Shown here piece by piece: positions 41,294-49,563 of a stretch of 64,000 nucleotides of DNA. Origin of the DNA: Zongyangia gallinarum (GTDB taxonomy: Bacteria > Bacillota > Clostridia > Oscillospirales > Ruminococcaceae). The position numbers and the translations under genes were made by a program. Below the pieces are notes generated by a model. The model had not been told where the DNA came from. It did not search any database and saw only the letters and a program-made list of their open reading frames with translations. The stretch's first letter is position 1. Each line of letters opens with the position of its first letter. The stretch is from contig CAJFQY010000018.1 in NCBI GenBank assembly GCA_904419315.1, forward strand, positions 5,055 to 69,054, written 5' to 3'.

Positions 41294-41854
41294 ATGCAGC
41301 TGGTTTTGGCCTCCCAATCCCCCAGAAGGAAGGAACTTCTGGGGCTTTTGGGGCGGGATTTTATCACCCTGCCGGTGGATGCGGATGAGACCATCCCACC
41401 GGGGACGCCGCCGGCGGAAGCGGTGGAGATGCTGGCCCAGCGCAAGGCCCGGATGGCCGCGTCCCAAAGGCCGGGGGATCTGATTGTGGCCGCGGACACG
41501 GTGGTCGCCATTGACGGGATGATCCTGGGCAAGCCTCACTCTGCCCAAGAGGCGGCCGCCATGCTGAAACGCCTCTCCGGCCGGCTCCACAGCGTCTACA
41601 CCGGGGTGTGCGTCCGCTATGGGGAGAAGGAGCGTTCCTTTGTCGCCCATACCCAGGTGGAGTTTTACCCCATGGAGGAAGGGGAGATACGGTGGTATCT
41701 GGAAACAGGCGAGCCCTTTGACAAAGCAGGAGCTTACGGGATCCAGGGCTACGGCGCGGTCTTTGTCAAGGGGATCATCGGGGACTATTACAATGTGATG
41801 GGGCTGCCCATTGCCCGGCTGCGGCGGGAGCTTAGGAGCCTGGAGCAGGAATAA
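41294..41854 (+). CDS. maf: Maf-family nucleotide pyrophosphatase
   Basis: A 186-residue Maf protein with SQSPRRKELL at the N-terminus, the conserved AADTVV and the KPH segment of the active site. Maf enzymes hydrolyse non-canonical or dTTP/UTP-type nucleotides and inhibit septation when overproduced. AGGAGG lies upstream of the ATG. Upstream of mreB, as in many Firmicutes, with a 387-base gap holding the mre promoter. Confidence 0.93.
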   Translation: MQLVLASQSPRRKELLGLLGRDFITLPVDADETIPPGTPPAEAVEMLAQRKARMAASQRPGDLIVAADTVVAIDGMILGKPHSAQEAAAMLKRLSGRLHSVYTGVCVRYGEKERSFVAHTQVEFYPMEEGEIRWYLETGEPFDKAGAYGIQGYGAVFVKGIIGDYYNVMGLPIARLRRELRSLEQE

Positions 41855-42045
41855 ATATGTCCAAACCATGGCAAAGTTATGGATAGAAAAGAAAGATGTC
41901 CGGCCAGCTTGGAGAAAAAAGTGAAATTTTTCGAAAAAAGCCGGTCATCCTGGCTGGAAAATGTTCGGAAAGGAAAAACAGTGTTGTCACATCCGACAAA
42001 ATCTGTTTTTTGGGCATTTTTAGGGGATTGTTAAGAAAAATTTTA
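41855..42045. other. Upstream part of the maf-mreB intergenic region
   Basis: AT-rich, no ORF with a ribosome-binding site, no clear terminator. The promoter for mreB follows at 42046-42074. Confidence 0.4.
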
Positions 42046-42074
42046 TTGTGGTTTCTAGAATTTAAGGGTATAAT
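42046..42074 (+). promoter_or_regulatory. Promoter of the mreBCD operon
   Basis: TTGTGG, 17 bases, TATAAT; about 165 bases upstream of mreB. Confidence 0.65.
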
Positions 42075-42241
42075 ATTTGAGATATCATCTGTCATACTGG
42101 CCGCTGCGGCATCATTTCGGAAAAAACTGAGAATGACGGCTTGCAGGGGCTTTTATAGGGAACACTTATCATTGAGGAATATTTGTGGGAAGGTCCGGGC
42201 ATTGGGGGCGCATTCCCGAAACTGAAAGGGGCAACTTGAGC

Positions 42242-43261
42242 ATGTTTTCTTTTTCCAAAGACATCGGTGTGGATCTGGGTACCGCCAATACGTTGATTTT
42301 TATGCGGGGCAAGGGCATCATCATGCGGGAACCGTCGGTTGTGGCAGTGGATACCCGCAATGACACAGTGAGATATGTAGGCAACGAGGCCAAAGAGGTC
42401 ATCGGTAGAACCCCTGGCTCCATTGTAGCGGTTCGGCCGCTGAAGGATGGCGTTATCGCCGACTTTGATATTACTGCCAGCATGCTGCAGATTTTTATTA
42501 AAAAAGTATGCAACAATTCCGCTCTGGCCCGTCCCAGAGTCATCATCTGCATCCCCTCCGGCGTTACAGAAGTAGAGCGCCGGGCGGTGAAAGAGGCCAC
42601 CCTAAAAGCAGGGGCCAAACAGGTTGCCATTATCGAGGAGCCTATGGCTGCGGCCATCGGCGCCGGCCTGCCTGTGGCAGAGGCCACCGGCAACATGGTG
42701 GTGGATATCGGCGGCGGCACCAGCGAGGTAGCGGTTATCTCCCTGGGCGGCATTGTAGCGGCCCGTTCTGTCCGGGTGGGCGGCGATGAATTTGACCTTT
42801 CCATCATCAACTACGTGAAAAAGACATATAATCTTCTCATCGGTGAGAGAACCGCTGAGGATATCAAGATCAACATCGGCTCCGCCCACGAGTATGAAGG
42901 GGAAGCGCCTATGGAGATCAAGGGCCGCAACCTGGTAGACGGCCTGCCCAAGAACATTATGATCACCCCGGCAGAGATCCGGGATGCCCTGGCAGATCCT
43001 CTGGCGTCGGTGCTGGATGCTATCCGCACCACCCTGGAGAAGACTCCGCCGGAGCTTTCCGCGGACATTATCGACCACGGCATCACCCTGACCGGCGGCG
43101 GCGCCCTCCTCAAGGGGCTGGATATTCTGGTCTCCAAGGAGACCGGTATGCCGGTGCATATTGCTGAGGATCCTCTGGACTGCGTAGCCAAGGGAACCGG
43201 CGTTGTGCTGGAGGGACTGGATAAATATAAAGAAGTGCTGGCAGACGACAGCAAGTATTAA
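42242..43261 (+). CDS. mreB: Rod-shape protein MreB
   Basis: A 339-residue actin-fold ATPase with the phosphate loops IGVDLGTANTLIF and VDIGGGTSEVAVISLGG and the adenosine motif LTGGGALL. It forms filaments that guide wall synthesis. The ATG at 42242 fits the family start (MFSFSKDIGVDLGTAN); AAAGGGG lies about 11 bases upstream. Confidence 0.97.
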   Translation: MFSFSKDIGVDLGTANTLIFMRGKGIIMREPSVVAVDTRNDTVRYVGNEAKEVIGRTPGSIVAVRPLKDGVIADFDITASMLQIFIKKVCNNSALARPRVIICIPSGVTEVERRAVKEATLKAGAKQVAIIEEPMAAAIGAGLPVAEATGNMVVDIGGGTSEVAVISLGGIVAARSVRVGGDEFDLSIINYVKKTYNLLIGERTAEDIKINIGSAHEYEGEAPMEIKGRNLVDGLPKNIMITPAEIRDALADPLASVLDAIRTTLEKTPPELSADIIDHGITLTGGGALLKGLDILVSKETGMPVHIAEDPLDCVAKGTGVVLEGLDKYKEVLADDSKY

Positions 43262-43390
43262 TCCTTCCAGATAGAAATATGATCTTGCGGATGCAGTCCC
43301 CACGGCCTTTTGGGTGTCTGTGGGGGCTGCTTGAATTCTTCCAGAGCATGTCAGCATTTGTCACACATTACAGGAAAGGAAGGTGACAGG

Positions 43391-44362
43391 GTGCAGGACT
43401 TTATCAAAAGCTGGCGATTTAAGGTGTTAATCGCCCTGGTCATCGTCCTGGTCGCCTTTATGATCCGGGGCGCCACCTCTGAGGAGGGGCTGGCCGGATT
43501 TACCTCCCAACTGATGAGTACCATCACCGCTCCGCTGCAAAAGATCTCCTCTTCCATTGCTCATGGTGCCACGGAGTTTTTCTCCCAGTTTGTCAACGCC
43601 TCCTCCATTAAGGAGGAAAATGAGGAGCTCCAGGCGCAGATTAACGAGCTCAACCAGAGGTTGGTGGATTATGAGAAGATCAAGGCGGAAAACGAGCAGT
43701 ACAAGCAGTTTTTAGAGATCAAAGAACTCAACCCTGACTATCAATTTGAGACGGCTACCGTCATCGGCCGGGATCCCAATGAACGGTTTGGCTCCTTTAC
43801 CATTGACAAGGGAAGCCTCCACGGCGTGTCCTTTGAGGATCCGGTCATTACCTCGGCAGGGCTGGTAGGACGGGTCTATGAGGTGGGCCTGACCTCCTCC
43901 AAGGTCATGACCATCCTGGACGTTTCCACCAATGTGGGCGCCTACGACTCCCAGACCCAGGATACCGGCATTGTCACTGGATATGCCGGACTTGCGGACC
44001 AGGGCCTTTGCCGGATGATCTATATCGACCGGGAAAGCAGTGTGGCAGTGGGAGACCTGATTACCACCTCCGGCTCCGGCGGCACCTATCCCCAGGGACT
44101 TGTCATCGGAACGGTGACCGATATCCGGCCGGATGACCATTCTGTTTCCCTGGTGGCTACCATCCAGCCGGCGGAGGACATTCTAAATGTGAAGGATGTG
44201 GTGGTGATCACCTCCTTCCTGGGACAGAAGTCCAGCTTGTCCGATGAGGAGCAGGCGGAAGGCTCCAGCGATGCTGAAGCCGCGTCCGGGACTACGGCGC
44301 CGGAAACCACCGCTTCCTCAGAGACAACCACGCCACCGGAGACTACGACGCCGGCGGCCTAA
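43391..44362 (+). CDS. mreC: Rod-shape protein MreC
   Basis: A 323-residue protein: one membrane helix (about 10-27), coiled coil (60-100), then the double beta-barrel of MreC (110-280). A Ser/Thr/Glu-rich low-complexity tail (290-323) follows. It links MreB to the wall synthases outside the membrane. Start is GTG at 43391 after GGAAGG, which places the helix at the N-terminus. Confidence 0.93.
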   Translation: MQDFIKSWRFKVLIALVIVLVAFMIRGATSEEGLAGFTSQLMSTITAPLQKISSSIAHGATEFFSQFVNASSIKEENEELQAQINELNQRLVDYEKIKAENEQYKQFLEIKELNPDYQFETATVIGRDPNERFGSFTIDKGSLHGVSFEDPVITSAGLVGRVYEVGLTSSKVMTILDVSTNVGAYDSQTQDTGIVTGYAGLADQGLCRMIYIDRESSVAVGDLITTSGSGGTYPQGLVIGTVTDIRPDDHSVSLVATIQPAEDILNVKDVVVITSFLGQKSSLSDEEQAEGSSDAEAASGTTAPETTASSETTTPPETTTPAA

Positions 44363-44426
44363 GTATAGAGAAGAATAGAAAGAATGAGAAGGCTTTTGGA
44401 TGGGAGATCTGAAAGCCTTGTCTTGT

Positions 44427-44772
44427 CCCACCTGCCGGTGGGGGATATCGTGCTGATGTTTCCATCGAGGCTGGGCCGCGGGCATCGCGACAGTGTCACC
44501 AACAAAACCATGGGCGTGATCTGCTCTCCGCAGGAGCGCGTGGGCCGCGGACGGCGAGTCGCCGCAGCCAAAACGCGCTGTGGTGTCAATCGCAACGTAA
44601 TTGCGGGCGACGCGGCAGTGTCGCGAATAAAAACCGGGGCGCGTCATGCTGCCCGCTAGGGCCCGCCTCCCGGTGGGGATATCGTGCTGATGTTTTAGTC
44701 GAGGCTGAATTGCGGGCATGGCGGACAATGTTACAAAGGAAACTGCGGGCGCAGCTTGCTCTCCGCAGGAGG
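44427..44772 (+). repeat. Dispersed intergenic repeat, copy 2 (between mreC and mreD)
   Basis: The longest copy: module A (CACCTGCCGGTGGGGGATAT to CTCTCCGCAGGAG), module B with the core TTGCGGGCGACGCGGCAGTG at 44601-44620, then a second module A ending in CTCCGCAGGAGG. The last bases provide the ribosome-binding site of mreD. No credible protein is encoded. Confidence 0.85.
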
Positions 44773-44779
44773 GAGAAAA

Positions 44780-45307
44780 ATGCAGCAGAGGAAAAAACTT
44801 TACCATATCTTAAAATGGAGTTCCTATGTTTTACTTATTATAATTGCATATGTGCTACAGACCACCACCTCCCTTTTTGTCATTTTCGGGGTGAAGCCCT
44901 TATTGCTGGCCCCCTTGGCTGTGTGCATCGCCATGTTTGAAGGGGAATTTGCAGGCGCTATTTTTGGGGCGGTGGCCGGCCTTTTCTGTGACCTGGGATC
45001 AGGGCAGCTGTTCGGCTCCAACGGATTGGTGCTCATGCTCTGCTGCTTTGCCGCCGGGCTGCTGGTCCATGTGCTCATGCGCCCAACCCTCCTCACCTGC
45101 ATGATTCTCTCAGGGGGGACGTTGCTGCTCCGGGGCATGTTTGACTTTTTCTTCAATCTGGCCCTATGGGATTACGACGGGATTTCCCGGGTGCTGCTGA
45201 CCAACATTTTCCCGGTGATCCTGTATTCCTTGGCGGTCACCCCGCTGTTTTATCTCCTCATTAAAAAATTGAGCGCCCGGTTTGAAGGGCTTTTGACACT
45301 GGAATAA
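44780..45307 (+). CDS. mreD: Rod-shape protein MreD
   Basis: A 175-residue protein with five or six membrane helices (14-34, 38-58, 60-80, 88-108, 115-170), as expected for MreD. It belongs to the elongasome with MreC and PBP2. The ATG at 44780 follows AGGAGG, which is the end of the upstream repeat. A 417-base repeat-filled gap separates it from mreC, unusual for this operon. Confidence 0.88.
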   Translation: MQQRKKLYHILKWSSYVLLIIIAYVLQTTTSLFVIFGVKPLLLAPLAVCIAMFEGEFAGAIFGAVAGLFCDLGSGQLFGSNGLVLMLCCFAAGLLVHVLMRPTLLTCMILSGGTLLLRGMFDFFFNLALWDYDGISRVLLTNIFPVILYSLAVTPLFYLLIKKLSARFEGLLTLE

Positions 45308-45364
45308 GTAGGAAGCAGGACGCCCCTGCCCTGTGGCAGCTGACAGCGAAATGGAGGTTTTGCC

Positions 45365-47446
45365 ATGAAAATTTCAAAGGTTGGGCTGCGGACCGCAATT
45401 TTGGCGGGACTGGTCCTTGTCGTATTTGCCCTTTTCGGCGTGCGGCTGATGCAGATGCAGATTGTCCAAGGGGAGGAGTATCTGGCCTTGGCCGAGGCCG
45501 GGGATGTGAAAACCCAGACCATTGTGGCGGCCCGGGGCGAAATTGTGGACCGCAATGGGGAGCCTCTCGCTGAAAACCGGGTGGGCTATGACATCATCCT
45601 GGACAAGGTGTATATGACCAAGGATATGGAAAACCAGGTCATCCTCCGGCTGGTGGAGATCCTCCGGGAAAACAACGAGGAGTGGATTGATAACCTGCCC
45701 ATCACCATGGAGGAGCCTTTTGAATTTATTGAGGGCCGGGAGGATGATGTAGCCGAGCTCAAGGAAAACCTGGGGCTGCAAAACTGGGCCACCCTAGAGA
45801 ATGTCATGGACGCCATGGAGGAAGAATATGACATTGAGGGCCTGACGCCGGAGGAAACCCGGATCATTGCCGGGGTCCGGTATGAGATGGTGGAAAAGGG
45901 CTATTCTATCGAGAACCCCTATACCTTTGCCAGCGACGTATCGATGGAGACGGTCTCCAAGGTGAAGGAAAACAACCTGGATCTGCCCGGCGCTGATATC
46001 TACGAAACCCCCATCCGGGAGTATGTCAACGGCACGGTGGCGCCCCACATTGTGGGACAGATCGGCCCCATCTATGCGGAAGAATACGCCGAACTCAAGG
46101 AGCAGGGCTACCTGCTCAACGACACGGTGGGCAAAAGCGGGATAGAACAGTACTTTGAAAGCTATCTGCGGGGGGAAAACGGAACCCGCGATATCACCCT
46201 GACCAACCAGGGCATTGTCACCAATGTGGAGGTGACCAAAGCGCCTGAGGCAGGCAATACGGTGGTGCTCACCATTGACAGCGACCTGCAGCGGGTGGCA
46301 TATCAGGCCCTGGAGGAGGAGATCAAATACCTCAATGAGACGGCTCCCTCCGGGGAGGGCAAGGAGGCCGACGCCGGCGTGGTGGTGGCGGTGGACACCA
46401 AAACCGGAGAGATCCTGGCGGCGGTGAACTACCCCTCCTACGATCTGGCCACCTATCAGGAAAACTACGATACCTTAGCCAACGATCCTCTTAACCCTCT
46501 GTTTAACCGGGCGTTCCAGGGCACCTATACACCTGGCTCCATCTTCAAGCCCTGCGTGGCCACGGCGGCGCTGTCCGAAGGGATCATTACCGCGGATTCC
46601 ACCGTCAACTGCGGAGGCACCTATATGTACTACGCCCCTAGCTATACGCCTGGTTGTCTGAGCGTTCACGGGGATATTAATGTGCTGCGGGCCCTCATGC
46701 GTTCCTGCAACATCTTTTTCTATGATGTGGGCCGCCGCACCGGCATTGAAACCATTGCGGAATATGCCCGGGCCATGGGCCTGGGAGTGCCCACTGGCGT
46801 TGAGATCGGCGAGGCACAGGGCGTTGTGGCCAGCCCGGAATACCGGGAGTCTATGGGTGGGGAATGGTACCCCGGCGACGTAATCCAGGCCTCCATTGGC
46901 CAGTCGGATAACAAATTCTCCCCCATCCAGCTGGCAAACTATGTCTGCACCATCGCCAACCGGGGGGAGAGAAAGAACCTGCGGGTGGTCAAGGAAATTA
47001 GAAGCTATAACCAAGATGAGGTCATTGAGACCTTTGAAAGTGAAGTGGTGGAGACTGTTTCCACCCCAGAGGTGTTTGAGACTGTCATTGAGGGTATGAT
47101 TATGGCGGCAGGCCCAGAGGGAACGTCTGTCCACACCTTCGACGATTACCCCTATACTGTGGCTGCCAAGACCGGTACCCCGGAAACCAAGCAGTTCCCC
47201 AACTCCACCTATATCTGCTTTGCACCGGCGGAGGATCCACAGATTGCCATCGTAGTGGTCATCGAAAAAGGATGGCACGGTTATACCGGCGCCCCTGTGG
47301 CCAAAAAGGTGATGGATCAATATTTCTTCGGCTCCAGCGAGACAGAGGAGACGGAAGAAAGTTCCGATTCCTCCAGCGCCAGCCAGGCGGAGTCTTCCTC
47401 AGCGGCGTCTTCTTCCCAGCCCACGGGGGAAACTTCCGGACAGTAA
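45365..47446 (+). CDS. mrdA: Penicillin-binding protein 2 (elongasome transpeptidase)
   Basis: A 693-residue class B PBP: membrane anchor (11-30), dimerisation domain with ARGEIVDRNGEPLAEN, and transpeptidase domain with SxxK (PGSIFKP), SxN (MRSCN) and KTG (AAKTGTPE). A Ser/Glu-rich tail of about 35 residues follows. It crosslinks peptidoglycan during elongation with MreBCD. Starts 57 bases after mreD. Confidence 0.95.
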   Translation: MKISKVGLRTAILAGLVLVVFALFGVRLMQMQIVQGEEYLALAEAGDVKTQTIVAARGEIVDRNGEPLAENRVGYDIILDKVYMTKDMENQVILRLVEILRENNEEWIDNLPITMEEPFEFIEGREDDVAELKENLGLQNWATLENVMDAMEEEYDIEGLTPEETRIIAGVRYEMVEKGYSIENPYTFASDVSMETVSKVKENNLDLPGADIYETPIREYVNGTVAPHIVGQIGPIYAEEYAELKEQGYLLNDTVGKSGIEQYFESYLRGENGTRDITLTNQGIVTNVEVTKAPEAGNTVVLTIDSDLQRVAYQALEEEIKYLNETAPSGEGKEADAGVVVAVDTKTGEILAAVNYPSYDLATYQENYDTLANDPLNPLFNRAFQGTYTPGSIFKPCVATAALSEGIITADSTVNCGGTYMYYAPSYTPGCLSVHGDINVLRALMRSCNIFFYDVGRRTGIETIAEYARAMGLGVPTGVEIGEAQGVVASPEYRESMGGEWYPGDVIQASIGQSDNKFSPIQLANYVCTIANRGERKNLRVVKEIRSYNQDEVIETFESEVVETVSTPEVFETVIEGMIMAAGPEGTSVHTFDDYPYTVAAKTGTPETKQFPNSTYICFAPAEDPQIAIVVVIEKGWHGYTGAPVAKKVMDQYFFGSSETEETEESSDSSSASQAESSSAASSSQPTGETSGQ

Positions 47447-47635
47447 AGAAAAATATAGGATAAAATATCCAAAAATTCCCCTGAAGGGTTGCAAATTGGA
47501 AATAGTTGGCGTTGTGCCAAAAAAAGTTCAAAAAATTTAGACAAAATTACATGAACAAAAGGGGACAACTACCATAGATTTTATTTGATTTTTACAGTAC
47601 AGGTATGATATGATGATAAAGGAGGACGTGGCTCT

Positions 47636-48370
47636 TTGGCTGAGATCATTCTGGTGACGTCGGGAAAAGGAGGCGTAGGTAAATCCACAGTATCGCTTTT
47701 GACCGGTGCGGCATTGGCGAAAAGAGGCAAGAAGGTGCTTCTCATCGAAATGGACGCAGGCTTGGGCGGGCTGGACATCATGTTCGGCGTGGAGGACAAG
47801 TCGGTTTTTGACCTAGCCGATGTATTGGAAGGGCGCTGTGAACCTATTAAGGCGATTTTAGAGTGCCCATATCAACGGGGGCTTTCTCTTCTGGGTGCGC
47901 CGCGGGATCCGTCCTGTGAGCTGAAGAAAAAGCCGTTGACCATTCTGTGCAAGGGGCTGACCCATTATTACGACATCATCTTGATTGACGCCCCAGCTGG
48001 ACTTAGCTGTGGCTTTACAGTGGGCGCTGACATCTGTAGCCGTGGGCTGGTGGTTGTAACGCCCGATCCTGTGGCAGTACGGGATGGAAGGGCTATGTCG
48101 GATCTCCTGGATAGGGAGAACCTTGTCAGCCAGAGGCTGATTATCAACCGGGTCGGGGCAAAATTCCTAAAACAAAAGCTGTTTTCTGATTTAGACGAGG
48201 TCATCGATTTGGTGGGAGTCCAGTTACTCGGCGTGATCCCAGAGGATCCGGAGCTGGCGGTCCGCACCGCCAAAGGGCAGCCTATTGCGGAAGAAAGCCG
48301 CTCCCAAAGAATTTTTAACGCCATTGCAGGACGGTTGATGGGAGAAGATGTGCCGCTGATTGTCCGTTAG
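47636..48370 (+). CDS. minD: MinD/ParA-family ATPase
   Basis: A 244-residue deviant-Walker ATPase: SGKGGVGKST (9-18), LLIEMDAGLGGLD, IDAPAG and the RVG switch. Position after mreBCD-pbp2 matches Clostridial minD. It lacks neighbouring minC or minE, and the C-terminus (AIAGRLMGEDVPLIVR) is only a weak membrane-targeting helix. Start is TTG at 47636 after AGGAGG. A possible promoter (TTGATT, 18 bases, TATGAT) lies just upstream. Confidence 0.85.
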   Translation: MAEIILVTSGKGGVGKSTVSLLTGAALAKRGKKVLLIEMDAGLGGLDIMFGVEDKSVFDLADVLEGRCEPIKAILECPYQRGLSLLGAPRDPSCELKKKPLTILCKGLTHYYDIILIDAPAGLSCGFTVGADICSRGLVVVTPDPVAVRDGRAMSDLLDRENLVSQRLIINRVGAKFLKQKLFSDLDEVIDLVGVQLLGVIPEDPELAVRTAKGQPIAEESRSQRIFNAIAGRLMGEDVPLIVR

Positions 48371-48442
48371 GGATGAGTAAGAAACACGAGACAGCATAAC
48401 AACACAGTTTTGAAGATACCAACTTAAGGGGAGGGAATCAGT

Positions 48443-48853
48443 TTGAATATAGCAATCATCGCACACGACACAAAAAAGGAACTTATGGTACAATTCTGCA
48501 TCGCTTATTGCGGCGTTCTGAGCCGGCACAGCATCTGCGCAACCGGCACGACGGGAAAACTGGTTTCTGAGGCAACAGGGCTTCAGGTCTTCCGTTTTCT
48601 CAGCGGATCCCAGGGCGGAGACCAGCAGATTTCCGCAAGGATTGCCTGTAATGAGATTGACCTCCTGTTATTCTTCCGGGATCCTTTAACCCCCAAGGCC
48701 CATGAGCCCAAAGAAGCGGACATGCTCCGCCTTTGCGATGTACACAACATCCCCGTGGCAACCAATATTGCTACGGCGGAGGCGTTGATCCACAGCCTGG
48801 AGCGGGGCGATTTAGACTGGAGAAATATTGTCAATCCCAGCGGCGTGAAATAG
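48443..48853 (+). CDS. mgsA: Methylglyoxal synthase
   Basis: A 136-residue enzyme with IAHDTKKELM (substrate loop), ATGTTGKL and SGSQGGDQQISARI, which carries the catalytic Asp. It converts dihydroxyacetone phosphate to methylglyoxal, bypassing lower glycolysis when phosphate is short. Start is TTG after GGGAGG. Last gene of the mre cluster, a position common in Clostridia. Confidence 0.93.
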   Translation: MNIAIIAHDTKKELMVQFCIAYCGVLSRHSICATGTTGKLVSEATGLQVFRFLSGSQGGDQQISARIACNEIDLLLFFRDPLTPKAHEPKEADMLRLCDVHNIPVATNIATAEALIHSLERGDLDWRNIVNPSGVK

Positions 48854-48909
48854 CGCTGCTGATTCCCGCCGCTTGCGTCGTAAGCGGCCTTGATATAACC
48901 AACAAATAA

Positions 48910-49197
48910 ATGCGCCAAAGCGGGAAAAGTAGCCGTTTGCGGGCAGCAGAAGAGAGGACCGGCCATGGGCTGAGAGCCGGTTCGGGCCATGACGCATCCT
49001 GGTGAACAGACACCCGCTCAGCAGGCCGCCTGAACTTCCGGCCATACCGGAAAGGGTAGGGCGGCACGTATCCCGCGTTAAGGGAAATGAGCGGGGCAAA
49101 ACTGTGTTTTGCCCAAGCAGGGTGGCAACACGTGGAAAAACTCCTCGTCCCTGACCGATGTCGTTGACATTTGGCGGGAGGAGGAGTATTTTTTTAT
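48910..49197 (+). promoter_or_regulatory. T-box leader of hisS-aspS, Asp specifier
   Basis: Stem I base GCGGG (48920-48924) pairs with CCCGC near 49013; AGTA on the 5' side of the specifier loop faces GAACAGACA, giving specifier GAC (49009-49011), which is Asp. The distal loop has GGCTGAGAGCC. The T-box AAGCAGGGTGGCAACACG (49115-49132) shows UGGC, whose C would pair with G73 of tRNA-Asp and not with C73 of tRNA-His. A terminator stem CTCCTC/GAGGAG with T7 ends at 49197. Confidence 0.9.
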
Positions 49198-49201
49198 AGA
49201 C

Positions 49202-49535
49202 AGCTCCTGCGGAGAGCAGACCGCGCCCCGATTTTTGTTTGCGTCACTGCCGCGATGCCCGCGCTTTTGTCTCGAACGATGCCACAACGCGATGCCACCG
49301 CCGGTAGGCGGGCTCCTGCCAGGGCGTGGAAGTCGCGCTCTGAGTTTTGTTCGCAACACTGCCGCGTCGCCCGCAACTACGTTGCGATTGACACCACAGC
49401 GCGTTTTGGCTGCGGCGGCTCGCCGCTCCTGCGGAGAGCAGACCGCGCCTATGGTTTTGTTGGTGACACTGCCGCGATGCCCGCGCTTTTGCCTCGAACG
49501 ATGCCACAACGCGATGTCCCCCACCGGTAGGTGGT
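49202..49535 (-). repeat. Dispersed intergenic repeat, copy 3 (between T-box and hisS)
   Basis: Same A-B-A module order as copy 2 but on the minus strand; core TTGCGGGCGACGCGGCAGTG is at 49357-49376 (complement). It starts four bases after the T-box terminator and ends about 28 bases before hisS, so the regulated transcript must cross it. Confidence 0.85.
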
Positions 49536-49563
49536 GGGGATAAAAGAATAGGAGAGATGACAA

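Noticed and set aside
44384..44806. Several open frames inside repeat copy 2
   Set aside because: They exist because the repeat modules lack stops; similar peptides appear in both orientations in the other copies, and none has a start with a ribosome-binding site.
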